The notes: generated from the letters alone by a model not told the origin. DNA of 22,559 bases from Lysobacterales bacterium CG_4_10_14_3_um_filter_64_11 (GCA_002782905.1 PFJA01000181.1:1-22559); one strand, 5' to 3'; positions 6,780-15,480 are shown, counted from the stretch's first letter. Numbers and translations are program-made.

Positions 6780-7877
6780 CTAAAACACAATGCCAGCCCG
6801 GTCATTCGCGTTCGAGCGGCGGCCGTGGCCGAGTGGCGGCATACTCGCATCGGTGCCGATCACGAACGCGAACGGTAGCTTGGCGTAGGACGCGACGGGT
6901 TTGCCATCGATGCGATCCATGGCGAAGCGCCAGCGTCTGGCTGCGGTCACCGCTGCTTGATCGAGCGAGGGCGTACCGCTGGATTCGTCGATGCGTGCAC
7001 GCAACACCTTGCCGCTGCTATCGAGATCAACTCTCACCACGCTAACGCCCTCCTGGCGAAGTGCCAGCGCCGCCTTGGGATAGATCGGGCCGGCGCGATG
7101 CACGGCACGAACCCCCATTCCCGTGAACTGAATATCGAACACCATGCGTTGCTCACCGTCGGGGCGGCCACGTACTTCGGTGTAGACGTGGGTGGATCGC
7201 TGCGCCGGTGATGCCTGGTCTTCGTTGCGCGGAAACCGCCATTCGGCGACGACTTGCTGGATGCGACGAGCCAATGCCGGGTCGAGTTGCTCATCGAGCA
7301 CCTGCACGCGTTCCACCTGGCCATCGGCGGCGATGTCCACTGCGGTGATCACGCTCTTGCGCAACGGCGCAAGCCGTTCGCTCCACTGCACAAAAAGCTC
7401 TTGTGCAGTGCTGTAGAGCGACGCGCCGAAAAAACGACGAGGCAGCAAGCGGGCGTTGCCAAGATGGGGGGCTGCCAGAACCGCCGTGTCGTACCAGGCA
7501 ACCGCCTGCTCGTGTCGGCCCAGGCCCCAGAGTGCCAGCGCGTACGCCTCGGGTAACCAGCGCGGTGGGCTCGCTGCCGACTGCGCAAGCGCGTGCCACT
7601 GTGTGAGTGCGCAAGCGAAATCGCTGCGTTCGGCGCACAGCCAACCGGCCGCCCAGCCGGCACGGCGTGGCAAGTCGGCCAGGCGCGCGGCCTTTTTCAC
7701 GTCTTTACGCGTGCGGCTGGATCCGTCGATCTGTTCGTCGTCGCCGATGAACACCGGCCCGGGTGCGGGCAAGCCGATAGCATCGGCCAGTGCGTCGATG
7801 TCGCTGGCTGGCGTGGCAGCAAATGCGTTGCCAACGACGAGCAGCAAGCCAACCCACAGAACATGACGCATGCGCAT
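6780..7877 (-). CDS. Periplasmic protein with tandem TonB C-terminal-like domains
   Basis: A 365-residue exported protein. Residues 1-20 (MRMRHVLWVGLLLVVGNAFA) form a signal peptide cleaved after AFA. Residues about 70-150 are helical and TPR-like (WLPEAYALALWGLGRHEQAVAWYDTAV without a break in style). A first TonB_C-like beta unit lies near 172-217 (VITAVDIAADGQVERVQVLD, ending in AEWRFP). A second, clearer one lies near 262-340 (GPIYPKAALALRQEGVSVV, SSGTPSLDQAAVTAARRW). Unlike true TonB it has a cleavable signal instead of an N-terminal anchor and lacks a long Pro-rich spacer, so energy transduction to receptors is doubtful. A periplasmic structural or binding role is as likely. The ATG at 7877 has AAGGGA about 8 nt upstream. 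The same frame stays open to 9011, but the upstream part runs through ltaE and is a shadow. Confidence 0.82.
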   Translation of the reverse strand: MRMRHVLWVGLLLVVGNAFAATPASDIDALADAIGLPAPGPVFIGDDEQIDGSSRTRKDVKKAARLADLPRRAGWAAGWLCAERSDFACALTQWHALAQSAASPPRWLPEAYALALWGLGRHEQAVAWYDTAVLAAPHLGNARLLPRRFFGASLYSTAQELFVQWSERLAPLRKSVITAVDIAADGQVERVQVLDEQLDPALARRIQQVVAEWRFPRNEDQASPAQRSTHVYTEVRGRPDGEQRMVFDIQFTGMGVRAVHRAGPIYPKAALALRQEGVSVVRVDLDSSGKVLRARIDESSGTPSLDQAAVTAARRWRFAMDRIDGKPVASYAKLPFAFVIGTDASMPPLGHGRRSNANDRAGIVF

Positions 7878-7951
7878 GGTGCAATCCCTTGGCGATGACC
7901 GTTGCCGCGCAATGTAGCCAGCGGGCGGCGATTTGGCAATCTTCGACGCGC

Positions 7952-8965
7952 TCAGCGAAAAAAGCGGCTGAACGCGTCGAGGGTGCGGGTGATCGCTGCA
8001 TCGTCGATATCGAGATGGGTGACCATGCGAATCTGCGGCAGGTAGCCGATCGACAGCCGGATGCGTTCGCTTTCCAGATGCGCCTTGAATGCCGTGAGTT
8101 GGTCGGCGGGCAGATCGATGAACACCATGTTGCTGTGTTGTGCGCTGACTACCAGCCCGGGCAGGCCACGCAGGCCGTCGGCGAGGCGGGCGGCACGGGC
8201 GTGATCGTCGGCCAGCCGTTCGACGTGGTGGTCGAGCGCGTACAGGCAGCCGGCGGCGAGGATGCCGGCTTGCCGCCAGCCGCCACCGGTCACCTTGCGC
8301 CAGCGCCGCGCCTTGTCGATCAACGCGTGCGAGCCGACCAGTACCGAGCCGACCGGCGCACCAAGGCCCTTGGAAAAACACACCGACACGCTGTCGAAAT
8401 GGCGGGTGATTTCGCGCGCCGGTAGCGCACAGGCAATCGCGGCATTGAACAGGCGCGCGCCATCCAGATGCAGCGCCAGCCGGTGCTCGTCGCACAAGGC
8501 GCGCGCGGCGGCGAGGTAATCCAGCGGCAGGGCGCGGCCATGCCAGGTGTTTTCCAGCGCCAACAGGCGGGTGCGGGCAAAGTGCGGGTCGATCGGTTTG
8601 ATCGCGTGTGCGACGGCGTCCAGCGGCAGCGTGCCGTCGTCGGCGTGCATGATCGGTTGCGGCTGGATCGAGCCGAGTACCGCCGCGCCGCCGCCTTCGT
8701 ATTTGTAGGTGTGCGCCTGCATGCCGACCAGGTATTCGTCGCCACGCTCGCAGTGGCTCATCAGCGCGGTCAGGTTGGATTGCGTGCCGCTGGGCAGAAA
8801 CAGCCCCTCGGCGAAACCCAGCTCCGCTGCCAGCCGCGCTTGTAGCGCATTGACGGTGGGGTCTTCGCCGTAGACGTCGTCGCCCACTTCGGCCGCCAGC
8901 ATCGCCGCGCGCATCGCGGCGGTGGGCTGGGTGACGGTATCGCTGCGCAGGTCGATCCAGGGCAT
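7952..8965 (-). CDS. ltaE: Low-specificity L-threonine aldolase
   Basis: A 337-residue PLP enzyme of fold type I that splits L-threonine or L-allo-threonine to glycine and acetaldehyde. It opens with IDLRSDTVTQPTAAMR, the family signature, followed by VGDDVYGEDPTVN (27-39) and PSGTQSNL (58-65). HLDGAR (166-171) contacts the cofactor, and the Schiff-base lysine is Lys199 in CFSKGLGAPVGS. The length agrees with E. coli LtaE. The ATG at 8965 was chosen because the family begins MxxIDLRSDT; an upstream in-frame start at 9022 adds 19 residues with no family support. The ribosome site is weak. It lies 91 bp behind oleA and 74 bp ahead of the TonB_C gene on the same strand, so co-transcription is possible. 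Confidence 0.94.
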   Translation of the reverse strand: MPWIDLRSDTVTQPTAAMRAAMLAAEVGDDVYGEDPTVNALQARLAAELGFAEGLFLPSGTQSNLTALMSHCERGDEYLVGMQAHTYKYEGGGAAVLGSIQPQPIMHADDGTLPLDAVAHAIKPIDPHFARTRLLALENTWHGRALPLDYLAAARALCDEHRLALHLDGARLFNAAIACALPAREITRHFDSVSVCFSKGLGAPVGSVLVGSHALIDKARRWRKVTGGGWRQAGILAAGCLYALDHHVERLADDHARAARLADGLRGLPGLVVSAQHSNMVFIDLPADQLTAFKAHLESERIRLSIGYLPQIRMVTHLDIDDAAITRTLDAFSRFFR

Positions 8966-9056
8966 GGGGGCAGCTCGGGTATTGGAGTGGCCTATGGTAA
9001 CGCGACCGCACGCACTGCCCAATGGCGCGCGCGTGCTGGGAAAACAGCCGCGACCG

Positions 9057-10073
9057 TTACCATTCCACCTCGGCCATCGAGCAATTGAGGCCCGAGCCGA
9101 TGCCCATCAGGGCGATGCGGCTGCCCTTCTTGAGGCGACCCATTTCGGCCAGTTTGCTCAGCGCGATCGGCACCGAGGCCGGGCCGATGTTGCCCAGCTC
9201 CGGGAACACCGTGAGCACCTTCTTCGGGTCGATGCCAAGGAGTTCGACGAACGCGGCGGTGTGCACCTTGGAAATCTGGTGCACCACGAACTCGTCCATT
9301 TCGCCGCTGACCCAGCCCAGCGCGGCACGCGCCGCCTGGAAGGTCTTTGCCGCCAGCTTGAGGCCCTCGACCAGCAGGGTGCGGGTGTCGGTGACCATGC
9401 GATCCATGTTGCCGCGGCACAGGTGCGAAAACTCGGTGGCGGCGCGGGTAACGCTGCCCTTGTATGGATGGCCGTCGGGCAGCAGTTCGCTGCGCCCCAG
9501 CACCATCGCCGCCGCGCCCGAACCGAGGGTGAGTGAAGCGAACTCGTTGCGGAACTGTTCCGGGGTGACATCCGGCGAGAGCATGCGCTCGATGGTGCGC
9601 TCGGTGATGGTGTTGGACACCTCGCCATCCACGACCAAGGCATATTCGATGGCGCCGTGTTCGATCATGCGCGCCGCGATATCCATGCCGTTGAGGAACG
9701 CCAGGCAGGCATTGCCGACATCGAAGTTCTGGCAGGTGTCGGCAAGACCGAGGTTGCCATGAATGATGCTGGCGGTAGAAGGCTCCAGATAATCGCGGCA
9801 TACCGAGGTGTTGATCAGGATGCCGATGTGTTCGTGCGCCACGCCGGAGGCGGCCAACGCTTTCTGCGCGGCCAGGGTGGCGGCGTCGGAGGGCATCATG
9901 CTGTCCTCCCAGATGCGCCGTTCACGGATGCCGGCCACATCTTCGAGCAGGTTGTCACGGATGCCGAAGCGCTCCAGCGTGGGTTGCAGGCGCAGCATGA
10001 TGTCGGCCGAACTGAGCCGGATAGGGGCGTCGACGTGGGCGACGCTGGCGATCGAGACGTGCTTGAAGAGCAT
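9057..10073 (-). CDS. oleA: OleA, acyl-CoA condensing enzyme of long-chain olefin synthesis
   Basis: A 338-residue thiolase-fold enzyme that joins two fatty acyl-CoAs head to head to give a beta-keto acid, the first step of cis-olefin formation. The N-terminus MLFKHVSIASVAHVDAP, the RDYLEPSTASI segment with Glu97 and the NACLAF segment with nucleophile Cys123 follow the X. campestris enzyme closely. HQISKVHTAAF supplies the His, and GNIGPASVPIAL supplies the Asn of the Cys/His/Asn triad. The close is GIGSGLNCSMAEVEW. The length equals that of the known enzyme. It is not followed by oleB, oleC or oleD in this window: ltaE lies downstream and a lipoprotein gene upstream. The ATG at 10073 matches the family start; an AGG lies about 9 nt ahead. 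Confidence 0.93.
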   Translation of the reverse strand: MLFKHVSIASVAHVDAPIRLSSADIMLRLQPTLERFGIRDNLLEDVAGIRERRIWEDSMMPSDAATLAAQKALAASGVAHEHIGILINTSVCRDYLEPSTASIIHGNLGLADTCQNFDVGNACLAFLNGMDIAARMIEHGAIEYALVVDGEVSNTITERTIERMLSPDVTPEQFRNEFASLTLGSGAAAMVLGRSELLPDGHPYKGSVTRAATEFSHLCRGNMDRMVTDTRTLLVEGLKLAAKTFQAARAALGWVSGEMDEFVVHQISKVHTAAFVELLGIDPKKVLTVFPELGNIGPASVPIALSKLAEMGRLKKGSRIALMGIGSGLNCSMAEVEW

Positions 10074-10206
10074 GGGCTATGCCTGCGGTGTAAGGCTGCG
10101 AACGCTACGCGTTTGGCGCCGAGTCCGCAAGCCATAGTCGTGTGCAGGTGACGGTGGCGATGGGGTTCGTGGGAGTCCACCCTGTGAGCGACACGACCGC
10201 CGCCCG

Positions 10207-10608
10207 TCAGCGTTCCTGCACCGGGTAGGTCTGCGCACCGTCGTCGGCGGTTGGTGCCGGTGTTGCTGCCGCGGCGGGGCTGGCGGTTGCGCCGCAGACG
10301 TAGGCCAGAAAGCGCTGCTCGCCATCGTCCGGCGGCGCCTTGGGTTGGATGACGTTGGCATTCAGGCCGACCGCCTCGTTGCGCGCCAGCATTTCCAGTT
10401 CGTCGATCACCTTGATGCGATTGCGCTCGATCGGGCCCAACCGGTCTTTCACCGAAACCCCGATCTCGCCACGGCGGGTGCAGGCGGCGAGGTCTTCGTC
10501 GGCGCGCGCAACCCGCACCGCTTCACCCGCAGGGGTCATCGTGACCCAGGTGCAGGCAGCCAGCGGCAGGATGCTGATCAGTGCAGCAATGAGGGTTTTG
10601 TTGCGCAT
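10207..10608 (-). CDS. DUF4156-type lipoprotein
   Basis: A 133-residue predicted lipoprotein. MRNKTLIAALISILPLAAC is a type II signal with lipobox LAAC and acylated Cys19; Thr at +2 suggests transport to the outer membrane. The mature part has WVTMTPAGEAVRVA, the two cysteines of the middle and end (LAACTRRGEIGVSVKD and FLAYVCG), and RNEAVGLNANVIQP, matching what I recall of DUF4156 (YjeI-like) proteins. The tail is Ala/Pro/Thr-rich and low in complexity. No biochemical role is known. The ATG at 10608 was chosen because it places the signal peptide correctly; the frame is open to 10710, but those residues do not look exported. It sits between the M16 peptidase (98 bp) and oleA (133 bp), all on the minus strand. 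Confidence 0.8.
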   Translation of the reverse strand: MRNKTLIAALISILPLAACTWVTMTPAGEAVRVARADEDLAACTRRGEIGVSVKDRLGPIERNRIKVIDELEMLARNEAVGLNANVIQPKAPPDDGEQRFLAYVCGATASPAAAATPAPTADDGAQTYPVQER

Positions 10609-10706
10609 CGCAGTCGGCCCGGGCAAGGTATCAGCCGCATAGTGTGAATCATTGCGATGAACAGCCACTGAGGCGCGGCCCGGGCGAACCCGGGCCGCGG
10701 ACGCTT

Positions 10707-13544
10707 TCACTGCACCGGCTTGCCATCGGCATCGAGCACTTGCACCGCGCCGAGCTTCAGGTCGCGGATGGGTTGCTCGATTTTGCTCAGATCGCCGACC
10801 ACCACCCAGGTCAGTGCTTCGGGCTTGAGCGTCGCGGCGGCATCGCGCACCGCCGGCAACGGCATATGCTCGAACTGCCGCTTCTTGATCTGCACCCAGT
10901 CATCGGGGCGCTGGTAGCGCAGGATGCCGCTGATCTGCGCCAGCACCGCCGCCGAGGTTTCAAACGCGCCGGGCAGCGAGCGCACGTTGTTGAAGCGGAT
11001 CTTGTCAGCTTCGGCGCTGCTGATCGGGGTGCTGCCCGTGGCAAAGGCCGTGATGTCGGCTTGCAGTTCACGCAGCGATTCGATGGTCTTGTCGATCTGC
11101 ACCGGTGCGAAGGCAATCCACGGCTGCTGGCCGACCGCCGCGGGAATGAAACTGTAGGCACCGTAGGCCCAGTGCTTTTCCTCGCGCAGTTTCATGTTGA
11201 GCCGTGAGCTGAACTCGCCACCGAGCACGCCGTTCGCCACTTCCAGTTGCAGGCTGTTGGGATCGTGCGCCGAAGGCACCGCTTGGCCGATAAAGATGTT
11301 GGCCTGGATCGCGCCAGGCTGATCGACCAGAAACACGCGCGGCTGTGCGGGCAACGCCACCGGCGCCACAGCGACCGCATGCAACGGCGAGGCCGGGGCC
11401 TTCCAGTCGGCGAATTGCTGTTCCAGCAGCGGCATGATCTCAGCCAGCGTGCTATCGCCGACCACAATCAGGGTGGCGTTGTCTGGGCGCACGAAATCGC
11501 GGTGGAAAGCGAGCAGATCGGCGCGGGTCAGGGCGGCAATCGAGGCCTCGCTGCCGCTACCGCTGAACGGGATCGCGTACGGATGGCCGGCACCGTAAAT
11601 CAGCGGTGGCAGCAAGCGCAGGGCAACGCCGTTGGGCCGGCTCTTTTCCTGCTTGATGCCAGCCAGCCAGGTTTGCCGTACGCGTTCGATTTCCTTGTCG
11701 TCAAAGCGCGGCCGACGGATCACGTCGGCGAACAAGGCCAGTGACGGCGACAATTTTCCCTTCAGTGCGGACAGGCTCACGCTGGAGCCATCGAGCGAAG
11801 CTCCGGCCGAAATCTGCGCGCCGAGTTGATCGGCGCGGTCGGCGAACGCCAGTGCGTCGAGATCGCCCGCGCCCTCATCGAGCATCGCCATGGTGAAGCT
11901 CGACGTGCCGAGTGTGCGGCCCTGATCGGCGGCAAAACCGCCGTTGAACTCCATGCTCAACTGCACCACCGGTGTGGCGTGGCGTTCGGCCAGCACCACC
12001 TTGATGCCGTTGGACAAGGTAGCGCGCCGCAATGCCGGGAATTGCAAATCGGGGTAGCTGTTGGTTTCCGGCACGCCGGTGCTGCGATCGACATCGGAAG
12101 CCACCACCTTGAAGCGTGGGTCGATGGTTGGCACGGCGTTGCTGGCGGCCGCGCTCTCGCGGCCGGCGAAGGGCGTTTCCGGCAGGCTGGATAGAGCCTT
12201 TTCCGACGGCTCAATCAGCAGCGTGTGATCGCCGCCACTGAGCCAGCGCGCGGCGGTTTTTTGCAAGGTGGCGGGGGTGGCGCTGTCGATCAGCGCCAGC
12301 TCCTTGCGGTAGCAGCCCGGGTCGGCGGTGAACACCGCGCACGAGGCCAGCACATCGGATTTGCCGCCAAAACCACCAACCCGCTCGATGCCGCGCAGGA
12401 AGCCGGCCTTGATCACGGTGCGTGCGGTTTCCACCTCGTCGGCGCTCGGGCCTTCGGCAATCAGGCGCGCCACCTCTTCGTCCAGAATCGTTTCCACACG
12501 GGCAAGGTCGGCATCGGGTTTGATGTCGGCGATCAGGATGAAGTTGCCGGCGATTTCCTGGATGTAGGCAAAGGCCGACACGTTGTCCGCCAGTTTTTCG
12601 TCGTGTACCAGACGCCGCGACAGGCGCGAGCTTTTGCCGCCGCCAAGAATGTTGGCGACCAACTCCAGCGCGGTGGCATCGTCGCTGCCGGTCTGCGCGA
12701 CATTCCAGGCGCGGTAGATGCGCGGTTGCGGCACGCGATCGGGCAGGGTGGCACGCGAGCGCGCGGTGCGTACCGGAATCTGCGCCGCCATTTTGGCAAT
12801 GCTGGCGCTGGCCGGGATGTCGCCGAAATAGCGGGTGACTTTGGCCTTTGCGGTGGCCAGATCGATATCGCCGGCCAATACCAGCACCGCGTTGTTCGGG
12901 CCGTACCAAGTGCGGAACCAGGTCTTCACGTCATCGAGGCTGGCGGCGTCGAGGTCTGCCATCGAGCCGATGGTCGGCCAGCTATATGGATGGCCCTCCG
13001 GATACATCGTGCGGAACAGTTCGGTGAACACACGTCGGCCGTAGGGCTGGTTTTCGCCTTGGCGCTTTTCGTTTTGCACCACGCCGCGCTGCTCATCGAG
13101 CTGTGGCTGATCGATCGCGCCGAGCAAATGGCCCATGCGGTCGGATTCCATCCACAGCGCGGTATCGAGCGCGGTGGTCGGCACGTTCTGGAAGTAATTG
13201 GTGCGATCGGCGTTGGTGGTGCCGTTCTGGTCGGTGGCGCCGACCTTTTCGAAGGGCTCGAAAAACTCGCCCTTGTGGTTCTCGCTGCCCTGAAACATCA
13301 GGTGCTCGAACAAGTGCGCGAAACCGGTCTTGCCCGGTTGCTCGTTCTTGGAGCCGACGTGATACCACACGTTGACCGCCACCACCGGTGCCTTGTGGTC
13401 TTCGTGCACGATCACCCGCAGACCATTGTCGAGGGTGAAACTTTGGTAGTCGATGGCAACTTCCTGGGCAACAACGGGCAGTGGTGCCAGCACGGCCAGC
13501 AATACCAGGGGTAGCGCGCGACGGCGCTTGGCGGTGGTGTTCAT
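10707..13544 (-). CDS. M16 family zinc peptidase, two-domain, exported
   Basis: A 945-residue insulinase/pitrilysin-like protease. Residues 1-27 form a signal peptide ending VVAQ. The first M16 domain carries the inverted zinc motif HLFEH at 77-81 (His77, Glu80, His81), with Glu159 in QNEKRQ as third ligand at the usual spacing. The second half, from about residue 500 (LSNGIKVVLAERHATPVVQ), is a second M16 unit lacking an HxxEH motif, as is normal for the non-catalytic partner. Such tandem proteins fold as a clam-shell and cut short peptides in the periplasm or on the outer membrane. The ATG at 13544 is preceded by GAGGA with about 7 nt spacing. It is divergent from the SDR gene at 13655, leaving a 110-bp shared promoter region. 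Confidence 0.92.
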   Translation of the reverse strand: MNTTAKRRRALPLVLLAVLAPLPVVAQEVAIDYQSFTLDNGLRVIVHEDHKAPVVAVNVWYHVGSKNEQPGKTGFAHLFEHLMFQGSENHKGEFFEPFEKVGATDQNGTTNADRTNYFQNVPTTALDTALWMESDRMGHLLGAIDQPQLDEQRGVVQNEKRQGENQPYGRRVFTELFRTMYPEGHPYSWPTIGSMADLDAASLDDVKTWFRTWYGPNNAVLVLAGDIDLATAKAKVTRYFGDIPASASIAKMAAQIPVRTARSRATLPDRVPQPRIYRAWNVAQTGSDDATALELVANILGGGKSSRLSRRLVHDEKLADNVSAFAYIQEIAGNFILIADIKPDADLARVETILDEEVARLIAEGPSADEVETARTVIKAGFLRGIERVGGFGGKSDVLASCAVFTADPGCYRKELALIDSATPATLQKTAARWLSGGDHTLLIEPSEKALSSLPETPFAGRESAAASNAVPTIDPRFKVVASDVDRSTGVPETNSYPDLQFPALRRATLSNGIKVVLAERHATPVVQLSMEFNGGFAADQGRTLGTSSFTMAMLDEGAGDLDALAFADRADQLGAQISAGASLDGSSVSLSALKGKLSPSLALFADVIRRPRFDDKEIERVRQTWLAGIKQEKSRPNGVALRLLPPLIYGAGHPYAIPFSGSGSEASIAALTRADLLAFHRDFVRPDNATLIVVGDSTLAEIMPLLEQQFADWKAPASPLHAVAVAPVALPAQPRVFLVDQPGAIQANIFIGQAVPSAHDPNSLQLEVANGVLGGEFSSRLNMKLREEKHWAYGAYSFIPAAVGQQPWIAFAPVQIDKTIESLRELQADITAFATGSTPISSAEADKIRFNNVRSLPGAFETSAAVLAQISGILRYQRPDDWVQIKKRQFEHMPLPAVRDAAATLKPEALTWVVVGDLSKIEQPIRDLKLGAVQVLDADGKPVQ

Positions 13545-13654
13545 CAGGATTCCTCGATGGGGTCACATGCGGTCGATCAGCGATGGTAACGTAGCCTTGA
13601 CGGTTTCTACACTAGGCCAAAGGGCATAGTGAGCCTTGCAACAGGGAGAGCGCC

Positions 13655-14353
13655 ATGCGTCGCGTCTTGCTGACCGGTGCCAATCGCGGGATCGGACTGG
13701 AGTTCACCCGGCAACTGCTGGCAGCGGGCGATCGTGTTATCGCCACTTGCCGCCATCCGGCGCAGGCGGCCGATCTGACCGCGCTGGCGGCGGCACACCC
13801 CAACCGCCTGCACGTGTTGCCGCTGGATGTGGCCTCGGCGCGTTCACGCGCCGGCCTGGTCAGCGAGCTGGAGCTGGTCAGTGATGGCCTTGACGTGCTG
13901 ATCAACAATGCCGGGGTGCTGCCGAGCGGCGAACACTTCGGCTTTGTTGCTGCCGATACTCTTGCCGACACGCTCGCCACCAACACCATCGGCCCGTTCC
14001 TGCTGGCGCAGGCGTTGGCACCGTTGCTGGCCAAAGGCCATGCGCCGCGCATCGCCAACCTGTCCTCGGTGTTGGGTTCGATCACTCGCAGCGACGCCTT
14101 TCGCACGCCCAGCTACGCGATCTCCAAGTCGGCCCTGAACATGGCGAGCGTGTTGTTGGCGCGGGCGCTGGCCGAGCACGGCATCCTGGTGGTGGCGCTG
14201 CACCCGGGCTGGGTGCGTACCGAGATGGGCGGCAAGGATGCGCAGATCGAAGTAGACGAAGCCGTGCGCGGCCTGCTCGGCGTTATCGCCTCGCTGGATG
14301 CCCGGCACAGCGGCCAGTTTCTCGATTATCGCGGCGAGCCGGTGCCATGGTGA
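13655..14353 (+). CDS. Short-chain dehydrogenase/reductase
   Basis: A 232-residue SDR with a Rossmann fold. The cofactor motif TGANRGIG is at 7-14, NNAG at 84-87, the catalytic Ser in NLSSVLGSI near 137, and YAISK gives Tyr154 and Lys158. It resembles the CsgA/C-factor-like and sniffer-like group (GANRGIGLEFTRQLL), whose natural substrates are mostly unknown. The missing acidic residue after strand 2 (TCRHP) suggests NADP(H), which is inference. GGGAG lies about 8 nt before the ATG. Its stop overlaps the start of the next gene (ATGGTGA), so the two are probably translated together. Confidence 0.9.
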   Translation: MRRVLLTGANRGIGLEFTRQLLAAGDRVIATCRHPAQAADLTALAAAHPNRLHVLPLDVASARSRAGLVSELELVSDGLDVLINNAGVLPSGEHFGFVAADTLADTLATNTIGPFLLAQALAPLLAKGHAPRIANLSSVLGSITRSDAFRTPSYAISKSALNMASVLLARALAEHGILVVALHPGWVRTEMGGKDAQIEVDEAVRGLLGVIASLDARHSGQFLDYRGEPVPW

Positions 14354-15174
14354 GTGCATGGCTGCTGGGTGCGCTGCTGCCGGCAGTGGCGGCTGACGGC
14401 CAGTGGCTGGCGTGGGAGGGCACGGCGCGCGAACCGCAATCGCAGGAGGTTCTGTACGCTGAACAGCATTGGCTGCGTGTGCGCGACGGAATGCCGATCG
14501 AACGCCTGGTACTGTATCGCTGCCCCGAGGGCGGCGCTTTCGCACGCAAGCATGTTGACTATCGGCCATCGCGCATTGCGCCTGCGTTCGCGCTGGAAGA
14601 TGCGCGCAGTGGTTACCGCGAGGGTTTGTCCTATGACGCGGACGGTACCGCGCGCGTGTTTTTTCGCGCTTCGGCAAACACCGCCGCGAAAAGTGCAGCG
14701 CTCAGTGCCGAAGCGCTGGTGGCCGATGCCGGCTTCGATGAGTTCATTCGTCTGCATTGGGATCGGCTGCTGGCCGGCGAGCCGTTGACCCTGGCTTTTG
14801 CCGTGCCCGCGCGCCGCACCAGCTATCGCTTCACGACCCGGTACGTGGCTGACAGCGCGGATGATGCCGGGCTGGCGACATTTCGATTGCGTCTTTATGG
14901 GCCGCTGAAGTGGCTCGCACCAGCAATCGAGGTCAGTTATCGCCGCGACAGCCGGCAGCTGGTTCGCTTTCGCGGACTGGCCAACCTGCGTGACGAACGC
15001 GGCGAGCAGGTGCAGGCGTGGATCGATTTTCCCGAGCCGGCACGCCGCAGCAGCCCACGGGCGGCGGCAATGGCCAGCGCCTCACCCTTGCTGGCCTGCA
15101 ATCGCGCGGTCGCCGTGTCCAGTGCCGGACAGCGTCCGCGTGCGGACACCCCATCAGCGGCACAGGTGCAATAA
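14347..15174 (+). CDS. Exported protein of unknown function, coupled to SDR
   Basis: A 275-residue product with a short signal peptide, MVSAWLLGALLPAVA. The mature part is rich in aromatic and charged residues and reads as mainly beta (WLAWEGTAREPQSQEV, HWLRVRDGMPIERLVLYR, RRTSYRFTTRY, FRLRLYGPLKWLAPAIEV without pause). A solvent-exposed Ala/Ser/Pro/Arg-rich tail runs from about residue 230. The RLRLYGPLKWLAPAIEVSYRRDSRQL stretch recalls proteins that describe lipid or outer-membrane carrier folds, but I cannot assign a family. Its ATG at 14347 lies inside the last codons of the SDR gene, so expression should depend on it. Plus-strand transcription may end near 15180, where GTGCC/GGCAC forms a small stem. 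Confidence 0.75.
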   Translation: MVSAWLLGALLPAVAADGQWLAWEGTAREPQSQEVLYAEQHWLRVRDGMPIERLVLYRCPEGGAFARKHVDYRPSRIAPAFALEDARSGYREGLSYDADGTARVFFRASANTAAKSAALSAEALVADAGFDEFIRLHWDRLLAGEPLTLAFAVPARRTSYRFTTRYVADSADDAGLATFRLRLYGPLKWLAPAIEVSYRRDSRQLVRFRGLANLRDERGEQVQAWIDFPEPARRSSPRAAAMASASPLLACNRAVAVSSAGQRPRADTPSAAQVQ

Positions 15175-15237
15175 AAACAACGATGTGCCGGTGGCACGTT
15201 CCGTGCTGAATGAAATCGGTTGACCCCATCGACTGGA

Positions 15238-15480
15238 ATGCGGATGTCTCACCCTGCGCGACGCCACCGGGCTTGCCTGGCACTGTCATTGATCGTCGCC
15301 CTCAGCGCGGCACCATGGCTGCTGCGGCGTGCCGATAGCGTGCCGGCAGCATTGCTGCCGGCGGTCGCCGTGCTGCCGTGTGAACTGGCGCTTGCCGGCA
15401 ACCACGCCCGCAGCCTGCAATTGCCGGGCGATCTGCCACGGCATCTGCGCCTGCGGATGGCGTGTTCAACCGGTTCGTAG
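15238..15480 (+). CDS. Possible small membrane or exported protein, 80 aa
   Basis: The frame opens at ATG 15238 (another in-frame ATG is at 15244) and ends at TAG 15478-15480. It encodes an Arg-rich start (SHPARRHR), a hydrophobic stretch (ACLALSLIVALSAAPWLL) fit for a signal or membrane anchor, and a tail with two cysteines. Codon choice is like the neighbouring real genes (CTG, GCC, CCG, GTC dominate), which argues for coding origin. The ribosome site is weak (TGGA). It ends at the edge of a repeat-rich gap, so it may be the head of a truncated gene. No homology recognised. Confidence 0.35.
   Translation: MRMSHPARRHRACLALSLIVALSAAPWLLRRADSVPAALLPAVAVLPCELALAGNHARSLQLPGDLPRHLRLRMACSTGS

Noticed and set aside
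7878..9011. Upstream extension of the TonB_C-protein frame through the ltaE region
   Set aside because: It overlaps ltaE in another register and reads as Arg/Pro-rich noise. The ATG at 7877 has a ribosome site and begins a signal peptide.
12225..13514. Long plus-strand open frame opposite the M16 peptidase
   Set aside because: Shadow of a well-supported gene on the other strand; no domain and no ribosome site.
13597..13632. TTGACG with a following CATAGT, considered as the SDR promoter
   Set aside because: The spacing is about 22 nt, outside the normal range, and no hexamer fits at 16-18 nt.
15342..15362. Near-perfect palindrome (10-bp arms around one base) considered as a terminator
   Set aside because: It has no usable loop and no T-run on either strand, and it lies within the possible small ORF, where GCC-GGC rich codons make such symmetry easily.
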